A stretch of DNA of 19,537 bases from Lawsonibacter sp. (lineage in GTDB: Bacteria > Bacillota > Clostridia > Oscillospirales > Oscillospiraceae): positions 1 to 19,537 of the forward strand of contig JAAWLY010000018.1 in assembly GCA_022798155.1 (NCBI GenBank), written 5' to 3'. The translations under genes were made by a program, and so were the position numbers. The notes beneath the pieces are model-generated. The model saw only the letters and a list, made by a program, of their open reading frames with translations, searched no databases and was not told where the DNA came from. This document shows, in pieces, positions 13,456 through 19,537 of this stretch (positions within the stretch are counted from its first letter, which is position 1; each line of letters begins with the position of its first letter).

Positions 13456-14398
13456 ACTTGCCGCAGAAGTCCTTGGCGACCTCTGTTATGTGCTCGGCGG
13501 ACAGCCCGAACTGTTTCAGCAGGGCGGCGGCGGGGCCGGAGTGGCCGAACTCGTCGTTGACGCCGATGCGCCGCACGGGAGTGGGCCACTTCTCGCTGAG
13601 CAGGGAGCAGACGGCCTCGCCCAGACCGCCGATAACACTGTGCTCCTCGCAGGTGATGACCTTGCCGCACTCCTTCGCGGCTTTCAGCACCAGCTCCTCG
13701 TCCAGGGGCTTGATGGTACACAGGTTAATCACCCGGGCGGAGATGCCAGCCTCCTTCAGGGTCTTGCCGGCTGTGACAGCCTCGTTGACCAGCAGGCCGT
13801 TGGCGATGATGGCCACATCATTGCCCTCCTGAAGGACCTCGCCCTTGCCGATCTCAAACTTGAAATTGGCCTCGTCATGGAAGACGGGCACAGCCAGCCG
13901 GCCAAAGCGGAGATAGACCGGCCCCTGGTGCTCATAGGCGGCCTTGACGGCGGCTCTGGCCTCCACGTCGTCGGCGGGGGACATGACCACCATGCCAGGG
14001 ATGGACCGCATCAGGGCGAAGTCCTCACAGCACTGGTGGGAGGCGCCGTCCTCCCCCACGGAGATGCCGCCATGGGTGGCGCCAATCTTCACGTTGAGGT
14101 GGGGGTAGCCGATGGAGTTGCGCACCTGCTCAAAGGCCCGACCAGCGGCGAACATGGCGAAGCTGGAGGCGAAAGGCACCAGGCCCATGGCCGCCGCCCC
14201 GGCGGCCACCGCCATCATGTTGCCCTCGGCGATGCCGCAGTTGAAGTGGCGGTTAGGGAAAGCCTTTTTAAAGACCACTGACTTGGTGGCGCCGGCCAGG
14301 TCGGCGTCGAAGACCACCAGGTCCTCATGCTCCGCGCCCAGGGCGGCCAGGGCCGCGCCGTAGCTGTCCCGCGTGGCGATTTTCTTCACATCCGCCAT
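13454..14398 (-). CDS. Transketolase, C-terminal subunit
   Basis: The 314-residue protein is the pyrimidine-binding and C-terminal half of a split transketolase. It carries the conserved Glu58 in FNCGIAEGNMMAVAAGAA, which activates the thiamine ring, then SSFAMFAAGRAFEQVRNS, IGATHGGISVGEDGASHQ and the C-terminal domain with ICTIKPLDEEL-like sequence (NLCTIKPLDEE) and EEHSVIGGLGEAV. Together with the N-terminal subunit it moves two-carbon units between sugar phosphates in the pentose phosphate pathway. ATG 14398 follows the N-subunit stop by a single base, with GGAGG inside the end of that gene, so the two are translationally coupled. Confidence 0.95.
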   Translation of the reverse strand: MADVKKIATRDSYGAALAALGAEHEDLVVFDADLAGATKSVVFKKAFPNRHFNCGIAEGNMMAVAAGAAAMGLVPFASSFAMFAAGRAFEQVRNSIGYPHLNVKIGATHGGISVGEDGASHQCCEDFALMRSIPGMVVMSPADDVEARAAVKAAYEHQGPVYLRFGRLAVPVFHDEANFKFEIGKGEVLQEGNDVAIIANGLLVNEAVTAGKTLKEAGISARVINLCTIKPLDEELVLKAAKECGKVITCEEHSVIGGLGEAVCSLLSEKWPTPVRRIGVNDEFGHSGPAAALLKQFGLSAEHITEVAKDFCGK

Positions 14399-14399
14399 C

Positions 14400-15245
14400 T
14401 TACATCGCCTCCACTTCTGCCAGCTGAGCTTTCAGCTCATCCATGGCGATTTTATACTCCTCGTCGTTGGGGGCCTTTCCGTGCCAGCCCACCTGGTTCT
14501 CCATATAGCTGACCCCTCTGCCCTTGACGGTGGTCATCACAATGGCAGTGGGAACCCCTTTGGTCTCCCGGGCCTTGGCAAAAGCGGCCTCCATCTGGTT
14601 AAAGTCGTGGCCGTCGATCTCCACAACCGCCCAACCGAAGGCTTTCAGCTTGTCCACGATGGGATAGGGGCTCATCACGTCCTCCACCTTGCCGTCAATC
14701 TGCAGGCCGTTGTTGTCGATAACGGCGCACAGGTTGTCCAGCTTGTACTGGTGGGCAAACATGAAGGCCTCCCAGGGCTGGCCCTCCTCAATCTCGCCGT
14801 CCCCCAGCAGGGCGTAGACCCGGCAGGTCCTCCCCTGGTGTTTGGCGGCCAGAGCCATGCCCGCGGCGGCGGAGATGCCCTGCCCCAGGGAGCCGGTGGA
14901 CATGTCCACACCGGGGATGGTATTCATGTTGGGGTGGCCCTGGAGGTAGCTGTCGATGTGCCGCAGGGTGGGCAGGTCGGCCACGGGGAAGAAGCCCCGC
15001 TCCGCCAGAGCGGCGTACAGGCCGGGGGCGGTGTGGCCCTTGGACAGGACGAACCGGTCCCGGTCCTCCCACTTGGGATTTTTCGGGTCGATGTTCATCT
15101 CTTTAAAATAGAGATACGTGAACATATCAGCGGCGGACAGGCTTCCGCCGGGATGGCCGGCCTTGGCCCCATGGGTCCCCTCGATGACACCCATGCGCAC
15201 CTTGCAGGCCGCAGCCATCAGCTGCTTCTTTTCAGTGGCTGTCAT
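14400..15245 (-). CDS. Transketolase, N-terminal subunit
   Basis: The 281-residue protein is the diphosphate-binding half. It has HGAKAGHPGGSLSAADM (25-41), the SKGHTAPGLYAAL motif, DMSTGSLGQGISAAAGMA, and the thiamine diphosphate/magnesium motif GDGEIEEGQPWEA ... NN (148-150 to 178-179). ATG 15245 has AAGGAG six bases upstream. It is the first gene of a two-gene unit with its own good promoter. Single-chain transketolases are about 660 residues; the split form is common in Clostridia and archaea, so this is not a broken gene. Confidence 0.95.
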   Translation of the reverse strand: MTATEKKQLMAAACKVRMGVIEGTHGAKAGHPGGSLSAADMFTYLYFKEMNIDPKNPKWEDRDRFVLSKGHTAPGLYAALAERGFFPVADLPTLRHIDSYLQGHPNMNTIPGVDMSTGSLGQGISAAAGMALAAKHQGRTCRVYALLGDGEIEEGQPWEAFMFAHQYKLDNLCAVIDNNGLQIDGKVEDVMSPYPIVDKLKAFGWAVVEIDGHDFNQMEAAFAKARETKGVPTAIVMTTVKGRGVSYMENQVGWHGKAPNDEEYKIAMDELKAQLAEVEAM

Positions 15246-15291
15246 AACGCTCTCCTTCTATGTAAAATTTTTACCGGTTTTGCTGACGTCT

Positions 15292-15320
15292 ATTATAAAA
15301 CAGTCTTGGGGAAATTACAA
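15292..15320 (-). promoter_or_regulatory. Sigma-A promoter of the transketolase genes
   Basis: On the minus strand TTGTAA (15315-15320) and a perfect TATAAT (15292-15297) are 17 bases apart. A 13-base palindrome, GTAAAATTTTTAC on the plus strand (15262-15274), lies downstream of the predicted transcription start and could be an operator. Confidence 0.75.
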
Positions 15321-15341
15321 GAAGGAAAACAGCCGAAACGG

Positions 15342-15371
15342 TAAAACAGCGGGCCGGTTTCCCGGCCCGCT
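15342..15371 (-). terminator. Terminator of vapBC; copy 1 of a 30-bp direct repeat
   Basis: Stem 15348-15357 with 15362-15371 (10 perfect pairs) and loop TTTC. On the minus strand it is followed by GTTTTA. It starts 11 bases after the vapC stop. It is identical at 29 of 30 positions to 16071-16100. Confidence 0.78.
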
Positions 15372-15381
15372 CCCTATCAGT

Positions 15382-15783
15382 TTACCCTGCCCAATTTTCA
15401 ACTGTGAGATTTGGCACCCGCTCAAATTCACGAACATTGTTTGTCACAAGGATCACTCCCTCCGCCCGCGCATGTCCGGCAATCAGCATATCCAGCGGGC
15501 CAATCGGCGTTCCTTTGCTCTGCAGATACGCTCTGATCTCTCCGTATTCTGACGCGGCATCCGACGCAAAAGGCAGGATGCTCAGCGGAGCCAAAAAGCG
15601 AAGCAGCGCCTGCTCATTTTTTGCCGGGTTTGAGCTGTGCTTCATCCCATATTCCAGCTCAGCCAATGTGACAGCCGAAATACATACTCCACGGTGAAAC
15701 TTTTCTTTCAGCTGCTGAAGCACTTTATCCGGCTTTTTCTTCATCACATAAATGCAGATATTTGTATCCAGCATATAGGTCAT
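15382..15783 (-). CDS. vapC: VapC-type PIN-domain toxin ribonuclease
   Basis: The 133-residue PIN-domain protein is the toxin of a type II module; such enzymes usually cut tRNA or rRNA. Acidic metal-binding residues are Asp6 in MLDTNICIYVM, Glu42 in LAELEYG and Asp98 in GPLDMLIAGHA, with the C-terminal TNNVREFERVPNLTVENW that closes the family pattern, close to VapC of the FitB-like group. Length is standard and all active residues are present, so it appears intact. Its ATG overlaps the antitoxin stop by four bases (ATGA), the normal coupling that keeps antitoxin ahead of toxin. Base composition is more A/T-rich than the neighbours. Confidence 0.92.
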   Translation of the reverse strand: MTYMLDTNICIYVMKKKPDKVLQQLKEKFHRGVCISAVTLAELEYGMKHSSNPAKNEQALLRFLAPLSILPFASDAASEYGEIRAYLQSKGTPIGPLDMLIAGHARAEGVILVTNNVREFERVPNLTVENWAG

Positions 15784-16010
15784 AGGGCTTCCCTCTCCCT
15801 TTGGGCCCCCTGGTCCCGTCCATTTTCAAAAATGTCGCTGGTAAACTCATCCAGCCCATCTAAAAATGTCTGCCACAAAGACTCTTTCGGGACCAGAAGA
15901 ATCGCCTCCCCAAGCTGCTGAACAACCACCTCGTCCACATCAAAACGATATTTCTTGGGCAGACGCACCGCTTGACTTCTTCCATTTTCAAATACTTTTG
16001 CTGTTTCCAT
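15780..16010 (-). CDS. vapB: VapB-type antitoxin with AbrB/SpoVT DNA-binding fold
   Basis: The 76-residue antitoxin begins METAKVFENGRSQAVRLPKKYRFDVDEVVV, the swapped-hairpin AbrB fold that binds DNA as a dimer and represses its own operon. The C-terminal half, from about residue 52 (SLWQTFLDGLDEF), is the likely toxin-binding tail. ATG 16010 is chosen because GGAGG (16019-16023) is eight bases upstream; a GTG 33 bases earlier would lie in the promoter region. It is directly followed by vapC. The 4-bp overlap and matching families make the pairing secure. Confidence 0.93.
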   Translation of the reverse strand: METAKVFENGRSQAVRLPKKYRFDVDEVVVQQLGEAILLVPKESLWQTFLDGLDEFTSDIFENGRDQGAQREREAL

Positions 16011-16026
16011 TTCAGCTACCTCCTTT

Positions 16027-16062
16027 ACTATAGTATATACCACGATATATATTATATGTCAA
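16027..16062 (-). promoter_or_regulatory. vapBC promoter with overlapping palindromes
   Basis: On the minus strand a perfect TTGACA (16057-16062) lies 17 bases from TATATA (16034-16039); TATACT two bases further on gives a 19-base spacing. Palindromes GTATATAC (16033-16040) and ACTATAGT (16027-16034) overlap the -10 box and are the likely VapB/VapBC binding sites for autorepression. The operator role is inference. Confidence 0.75.
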
Positions 16063-16070
16063 GCGGCAGA

Positions 16071-16100
16071 TAAAACAGCGGGCCGGTTTCCCGACCCGCT
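16071..16100 (-). terminator. Terminator of the sigma/anti-sigma unit; copy 2 of a 30-bp direct repeat
   Basis: Stem 16077-16086 with 16091-16100, one pair being a wobble on the minus-strand RNA, can extend by three pairs at the base. GTTTTAT follows on the minus strand. It lies 21 bases after the stop of the anti-sigma-like gene and just upstream of the vapBC promoter. Confidence 0.78.
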
Positions 16101-16121
16101 GTTCAGAATCGCTGGCGTTTG

Positions 16122-16799
16122 TTAGTTCTCTGCCCCGGCATAGTAAATGCCCACGGTCACCTGCGCGTCTGGGTCCGCGTTTTCTTCCACATTCACGCTC
16201 CCAAAAACCTCGCTAAACGCGATGTCCTCGAACACCTGAGCGCCCAAGCTGTCATCCTGGTCCTCGTTGGTGGTGGTCACGCCGCCGAACCAGTTGTAGG
16301 TGCCGTCCTCATCCAGCTTGCCCACGTCCGCAGTCATCGTCCACTCGTCGATGGTCCCGTCCACGGTCACGCTGATCTTGCTGCCCTCGGCCACGTCCTC
16401 ATAGACATAGTGCTGCTCTCGGGCCAGCGCGTCGGTGATATCGGCCACGTCTTTGCCGTCCACCATCAGGACGGCCCGGCCGTCCCGGTTCTCCAGCCGT
16501 GCTTTGGGGATGGAAATCACAGACACCTTTTCCCCGTCCTCCGTGGTCAAATCCATCCGGTACTGGTCCACCTGAACGGCATTTCTCAGGGTGAGCCAAA
16601 ACTCCTGGGTGGCTTCCGGATTGGCGGCGGCCACGCTGACCACCATCATGGCCACAGCGGCGGCGCAGACAAGGGCGGTGCGCAGGGGGCGGATACGTTT
16701 CTTATTCGTTTTGTCAGTCATGGCGATAATCTCCTCAATTTTATCCTCGGGAGCGGTGAGCTCCCGGCAGGCTTCACGGTACAGTTTCGGGTCGAACAT
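16122..16799 (-). CDS. Single-pass membrane protein, putative anti-sigma factor
   Basis: I do not recognise a named family for this 225-residue protein. The first 38 residues are charged and cytoplasmic (YREACRELTAPEDKIEEIIAMTDKTNKKR), then one membrane helix at about 40-59 (LRTALVCAAAVAMMVVSVAAA), then an acidic extracytoplasmic domain rich in beta-forming residues with repeated VxVDGT/VMVDGKD-like strands. Short cytoplasmic head, single helix and outside sensor domain is the standard anti-sigma layout. It overlaps the sigma gene by 26 bases, and its ATG has GGAGG (16809-16813) nine bases upstream. The role is inferred from layout and neighbour. What the outside domain senses is unknown. Confidence 0.68.
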   Translation of the reverse strand: MFDPKLYREACRELTAPEDKIEEIIAMTDKTNKKRIRPLRTALVCAAAVAMMVVSVAAANPEATQEFWLTLRNAVQVDQYRMDLTTEDGEKVSVISIPKARLENRDGRAVLMVDGKDVADITDALAREQHYVYEDVAEGSKISVTVDGTIDEWTMTADVGKLDEDGTYNWFGGVTTTNEDQDDSLGAQVFEDIAFSEVFGSVNVEENADPDAQVTVGIYYAGAEN

Positions 16800-17283
16800 A
16801 GACAGATTCCTCCTTTTCCTCGGTCAGTGCCTGGCGCAGCCGGCCCCTCGCCCGGAGCAGCCAGGTCTGCACGGTGGACACGTTGGCTCTCATGGCGGCG
16901 GCAGTCTCGGCCACGGACAGCCCCTCGTAGTAGTACAGGTAGACGGCCAGGCGGTATTTGGGCTCCAGCGCCATCACTGCCTCCAGCACCTCGGCCTTAG
17001 CCGGGTCCTCCGGGACGGCGGTCTCCCGCCACTCCTCCATGGGGACGGAGGTCCGCCGCCAGAAAGAACGCAGCAGCCTGCGGCTCTCGTTCACCGCCAC
17101 CCGCAAAATCCAGTGCTTTATGTGCTCCTCGCTCTCAAAGTCTTTTTTGCACTCGTACAGCCGTAAAAGCACCGTCTGCATCACATCCTCGGCGTCCTGG
17201 GGATTGTCCAGCGCGTGATAGGCCACCCGGTAGATGGTGTCTCCATAGGTCCGCGCCGCCTGGGCAAACGCCTCGTCGGTCAC
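16774..17283 (-). CDS. ECF-type sigma-70 family RNA polymerase sigma factor
   Basis: The 169-residue protein has sigma region 2 at about 10-73 (TIYRVAYHALDNPQDAEDVMQ, HIKHWILRVAVNESRRLLRS), which melts the -10 element. A short acidic linker follows, then region 4 at about 98-152 (VMALEPKYRLAVYLYYYEGLSVAETA, VSTVQTWLLRARGRLRQAL), which reads the -35 element. Lack of regions 1 and 3 makes it extracytoplasmic-function type. The start is GTG 17283, with GGAGG (17293-17297) nine bases upstream. It is coupled to the membrane protein downstream, its likely inhibitor. ECF factors often drive their own promoter; I could not define one with confidence in the 100 bases upstream. Confidence 0.92.
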   Translation of the reverse strand: MTDEAFAQAARTYGDTIYRVAYHALDNPQDAEDVMQTVLLRLYECKKDFESEEHIKHWILRVAVNESRRLLRSFWRRTSVPMEEWRETAVPEDPAKAEVLEAVMALEPKYRLAVYLYYYEGLSVAETAAAMRANVSTVQTWLLRARGRLRQALTEEKEESVYVRPETVP

Positions 17284-17367
17284 CGCCGCTCACCTCCTTG
17301 GAAATCTGTTCTGGAAAGGCCTTTCATAAGGTAATATCCATGAGCGCGGGGAAAAATCTCAGAGAAA

Positions 17368-17406
17368 CAAAAAATTTTCAGGCCCGCCGCGGACGCGGCG
17401 GGCCTG
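17368..17406 (-). terminator. Terminator of the TrpXYZ-like ABC operon
   Basis: A perfect 12-bp GC stem (17379-17390 with 17395-17406), loop GGAC, is followed on the minus strand by AAAATTTTTT. It begins four bases after the ATPase stop and separates this operon from the sigma factor gene. Confidence 0.88.
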
Positions 17407-17409
17407 TAT

Positions 17410-18210
17410 TTATGACAGCAGAATCCGGTCGTTGTCCAAGTCCTCGCCCACCTTGGCCTTGAACTTCTCCAGCAAATCGTTGACGGTCATGTTCTTCCGC
17501 TCCTCCCCCTGAACATCCAGCACAATCCGTCCGCTATCCATCATCAGGGTGCGGTTTCCCAGCTCCAGGGCCTGGTGCATGTTGTGGGTGACCATCATGG
17601 TGGTGATGTTGTGCTCCGCCACCACCTCCCGGGTAATTTTCAGCACCTTCTCCGCCGTGCCCGGGTCCAGGGCGGCGGTGTGCTCGTCCAGCAGGAGGAT
17701 TTTCGGGGGCACCATGGTAGCCATAAGCAGGGTCAGCGCCTGGCGCTGCCCGCCGGACAGCAGGCCCACCGGCTGCTTCATCCGCTCCTCCAGGCCCATA
17801 TCCAGCCGGGCCAGCTGGTCCCGAAAGAATTTTCGGTCCGCCTTGCCGGTGCGGCTGAAATAGGCGTGCTGATGCTTGCTGGTGCGCAGATAGGCCAGCG
17901 CCAGATTCTCCTCAATGGTCATATGGGGGGCGGTACCCTTCATGGGGTCCTGGAACAGCCGGCCCAGCTCCCGGCTGCGCTTGTACTCCGGCTTGAAGGT
18001 GATGTCCTCCCCGTTCAGCACCACAGACCCCCGGTCCGGGAAGAACACCCCGGCGACAGCGTGGAACAAGGTAGACTTGCCCGCCCCGTTGGAGCCCACC
18101 ACCGTGACAAAGTCCCCAGGCAGCAGGTGGAGATTTACCCCGTCCAGGGCCTTTTTCTCGTTGACGGTGCCGGGGTTGAAGGTCTTGGCGATGTTAATCA
18201 GCTTCAGCAT
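17410..18210 (-). CDS. ABC transporter ATPase, TrpZ-like
   Basis: The 266-residue ATPase has Walker A GSNGAGKST (39-47), Q-loop Gln87 in LGRLFQDPMKGTAPHMT, signature LSGGQRQAL (151-159), Walker B ILLLDE (171-176) and switch His209 in MMVTHNM. In Walker B the usual DEP is DEH (LLLDEHTAALDP), a change I associate with the ATPases paired with PF04392-type binding proteins, for example TrpZ and its relatives. ATG 18210 overlaps the permease gene by seven bases, so the two are coupled. The likely cargo of such systems is tryptophan or another small aromatic or branched compound; the substrate here is not established. Confidence 0.9.
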   Translation of the reverse strand: MLKLINIAKTFNPGTVNEKKALDGVNLHLLPGDFVTVVGSNGAGKSTLFHAVAGVFFPDRGSVVLNGEDITFKPEYKRSRELGRLFQDPMKGTAPHMTIEENLALAYLRTSKHQHAYFSRTGKADRKFFRDQLARLDMGLEERMKQPVGLLSGGQRQALTLLMATMVPPKILLLDEHTAALDPGTAEKVLKITREVVAEHNITTMMVTHNMHQALELGNRTLMMDSGRIVLDVQGEERKNMTVNDLLEKFKAKVGEDLDNDRILLS

Positions 18211-19130
18211 TGCGCGCCCTCCTTCCGCTGGAGCAGCTTCTGCCGCTGGATGGCGATGAGCTTCCGCCCCTGGGGCATGGCGATGGCCACCGCCACAATG
18301 AGGGCGGACACCAGCTTAAAGCACTCGGTGGGCACGTTGGCCGCCAGTGCCACGGCGATGATGATGCGGTAGATGCAGGAGCCCACGATTACCCCCAAAA
18401 TCCGCAGGCCGATGGAGAGCCGGCCAAACATGGTCTCGCCGATGATCAGGGAGGCCAGCGCCACCGTCACCATGCCGGTACCCAGGTTGATGTCGCAGCT
18501 CTTGTTCACCAGCCCGGTGAGACAGCCGGCCAGCCCTGTCAGGGAGTTGGCCACGCACAGGCCCACGGTGATAGTGAAGGCGGGATTGATGGAAGAGGCC
18601 CGGACCATGTCGGCGTTGTCCCCAGTGGCCCGGATGGACAGGCCCAGCCGGGTGCGGAAGAAAAGCGCCACCAGCACCGCAATCACTGCCAGGATCACGC
18701 TGAGTACAATCAGGGTACTCCAGTCGGTCCACGCCTTGGCCTCGCTCAGCCCTTTAGTCAGAGAGAGGAGGGTGTCACTGCCGAAGATGGACAGGTTGGA
18801 GGACCAGCCCATCACCGCCAGGTTGACGGTGTACAGCCCCGTATTGACGATAATCCCCGCAAGGATGCTCTCCACCCCCAGTTTGGTCTGGAGGAAAGCG
18901 GTCACAAAGCCGGACAGCACCCCCGCCAGCATGGCGGCGGGGAGGGCCAGGAAGGGGTGACCTGCCAGGGTGACGGTGGCCCCTACCGCAAAGCCCAGGG
19001 TGTAGCAGCCGTCGGTGGACAGATCGGCGATGTTCAAAATGGAGAAGCTGATGAACAGCGCCAGTGCCACCAGGGAGTAGATGGCCCCCATCTCCAGGGC
19101 AGTGCGCAGGGTCACGACGGATAGCAGCAT
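18204..19130 (-). CDS. ABC transporter permease, TrpY-like
   Basis: The 308-residue membrane protein belongs to the branched-chain amino acid / sugar ABC permease superfamily (BPD_transp_2). It has about eight to nine hydrophobic segments. Family features include GAIYSLVALALFISFSILNIADLS near the N-terminus, LGVESILAGIIVNTGLY, and the cytoplasmic loop FFRTRLGLSIRATGDNADMV that contacts the ATPase. ATG 19130 has GGAGG (19139-19143) eight bases upstream. It lies between the binding protein gene, separated by a palindromic element, and the ATPase gene, which it overlaps. Confidence 0.92.
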   Translation of the reverse strand: MLLSVVTLRTALEMGAIYSLVALALFISFSILNIADLSTDGCYTLGFAVGATVTLAGHPFLALPAAMLAGVLSGFVTAFLQTKLGVESILAGIIVNTGLYTVNLAVMGWSSNLSIFGSDTLLSLTKGLSEAKAWTDWSTLIVLSVILAVIAVLVALFFRTRLGLSIRATGDNADMVRASSINPAFTITVGLCVANSLTGLAGCLTGLVNKSCDINLGTGMVTVALASLIIGETMFGRLSIGLRILGVIVGSCIYRIIIAVALAANVPTECFKLVSALIVAVAIAMPQGRKLIAIQRQKLLQRKEGAQC

Positions 19131-19157
19131 GATTCATGCCTCCTAAACGCTTTTGCA

Positions 19158-19225
19158 GGGGCGGCCTGTGGCCGCCCGCTGCAATCCATTGTTTTCTTAA
19201 AGGGTGGGCGGCCACAGGCCGCCCC
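19158..19225. repeat. BIME/REP-like pair of palindromes between binding protein and permease genes
   Basis: Two 20-base arms (19158-19177 and 19206-19225) are perfect inverted copies separated by 28 bases. Each arm is itself a hairpin: GGGCGGCC, a three-base loop (TGT or ACA), GGCCGCCC. So the DNA can fold either as two small hairpins or as one large 20-bp stem. No T run follows on either strand. The core resembles the attenuator at 5440-5464. Confidence 0.8.
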
Positions 19226-19233
19226 AACGGGTC

Positions 19234-19537
19234 TCAGAAGCTCTGCTGGGTGGTGGTCTCCACAACCTTGATGCCCAGGGCGGAGAAAGCGGTCTTGATC
19301 TGCTCCAGATCCATACCGATGGCGGCGCAGGTCTCGGTATTGATGGTGGCACTCTCGCCGGTCATGATGCGCACAGGGGTGGAGGCGGGGTCGGCGCCAT
19401 TGACCAGCAGGTCGGCCACCATCTGAGCGGTCTCCTGTCCCAGCTGGACATAGTCCACACCGTAGCCGCAGAAGGCGCCGTTGAGGGCGAAGGAGTCGGC
19501 GCCGCCGTAGTGGGGGATCTTCGCGTCCTGGAGCTTC
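19234..19537 (-). CDS. ABC transporter substrate-binding protein, TrpX-like, N-terminal part outside the window
   Basis: The frame is open from the window edge for about 100 codons to TGA/TAA near 19234. The visible C-terminal third reads KLQDAKIPHYGGADSFALNG, GAFCGYGVDYVQLGQETAQM, VADLLVNGADPASTPV and ATINTETCAAIGMDLEQIK. This is the pattern of PF04392-type binding proteins: VxxGG...DYxxxGxxTAxMxxxxLxxGxxP....vN...A...Gi. An internal GTG at 19458 is not the start. With the permease and ATPase it forms an importer. Its upstream control region, where a T-box might be expected in a tryptophan system, lies outside the window. Confidence 0.88.
   Translation of the reverse strand, partial: KLQDAKIPHYGGADSFALNGAFCGYGVDYVQLGQETAQMVADLLVNGADPASTPVRIMTGESATINTETCAAIGMDLEQIKTAFSALGIKVVETTTQQSF

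Noticed and set aside
13454..15245. Transketolase as a gene broken by a stop codon
   Set aside because: The two-subunit form is normal in Clostridia and each half has its own start and SD.
13490..15344. Long plus-strand frames across the transketolase genes
   Set aside because: They are shadows of the two minus-strand subunits, which have complete thiamine diphosphate motifs.
17284..17367. An ECF autoregulatory promoter before the sigma factor gene
   Set aside because: Some boxes with roughly right spacing exist, but none fits well enough to report.
1..19537. CRISPR array, tRNA, rRNA, phage attachment site or defence system
   Set aside because: I looked for regular short repeats, cloverleaf genes, integrases and known defence domains and saw none; the only toxin is the VapC module.

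Overview
The window looks like a chromosomal segment of a GC-rich, spore-forming member of the Clostridia, most like the gut Oscillospiraceae (Flavonifractor, Lawsonibacter and Pseudoflavonifractor types). The reasons are the dipicolinate synthase pair dpsA/dpsB, low-GC-Gram-positive style ribosome binding sites (AAGGAGG) despite high GC, a transketolase split into two subunits, an LTA-synthase-type sulfatase, an LCP protein and a TnpV remnant. The genus is inference. No rRNA, tRNA, CRISPR array or intact insertion sequence is visible.

Layout. 1-2269 (+): the 3' end of khpA, a hairpin, an unrecognised A/T-richer small gene, rimM and an AI-2E-family transporter, packed with overlaps. 2308-4128 (-): an LTA-synthase-family membrane sulfatase, converging on the transporter over a bidirectional terminator. 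4129-4534: a divergent control region. 4535-6928 (+): a complete polar amino acid ABC importer (lipoprotein, permease, ATPase) with a hairpin after the lipoprotein gene. 7011-8399 (+): an AGCS sodium:alanine/glycine symporter. 8472-9436 (+): acpP and rnc, with a promoter whose -35 box overlaps the symporter stop codon. 9914-11038 (+): an LCP cell-wall ligase. 11039-11767: a gene graveyard with the C-terminal part of TnpV (+) and the N-terminal FAD-binding motif of an oxidoreductase (-). 11768-13318 (+): dpsA and dpsB, preceded by a sequence that fits a sigma-K or sigma-E promoter, then the last 28 codons of a lost helix-turn-helix regulator. 13454-15245 (-): the two transketolase subunits. 15382-16010 (-): a VapBC toxin-antitoxin module lying between two 30-bp direct copies of a terminator hairpin. 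16122-17283 (-): an ECF-type sigma factor and a membrane protein that is probably its anti-sigma factor. 17410-19537 (-): a TrpXYZ-like ABC importer (ATPase, permease and the C-terminal part of the binding protein), with a REP/BIME-like palindrome pair between the binding protein and permease genes.

Themes. Most of the window is housekeeping or transport. Amino acid uptake is represented three times (polar amino acid ABC, AGCS symporter, TrpXYZ-like ABC). Envelope functions are the LTA-type synthase and LCP ligase; sporulation is represented by DPA synthesis. Accessory signals are the unknown gene before rimM, the three gene fossils, the vapBC cassette and the palindromic repeats. I see no convincing new multi-gene system. 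The best leads are the unknown gene, the terminator duplication around vapBC, the BIME-like element and the sigma/anti-sigma pair.
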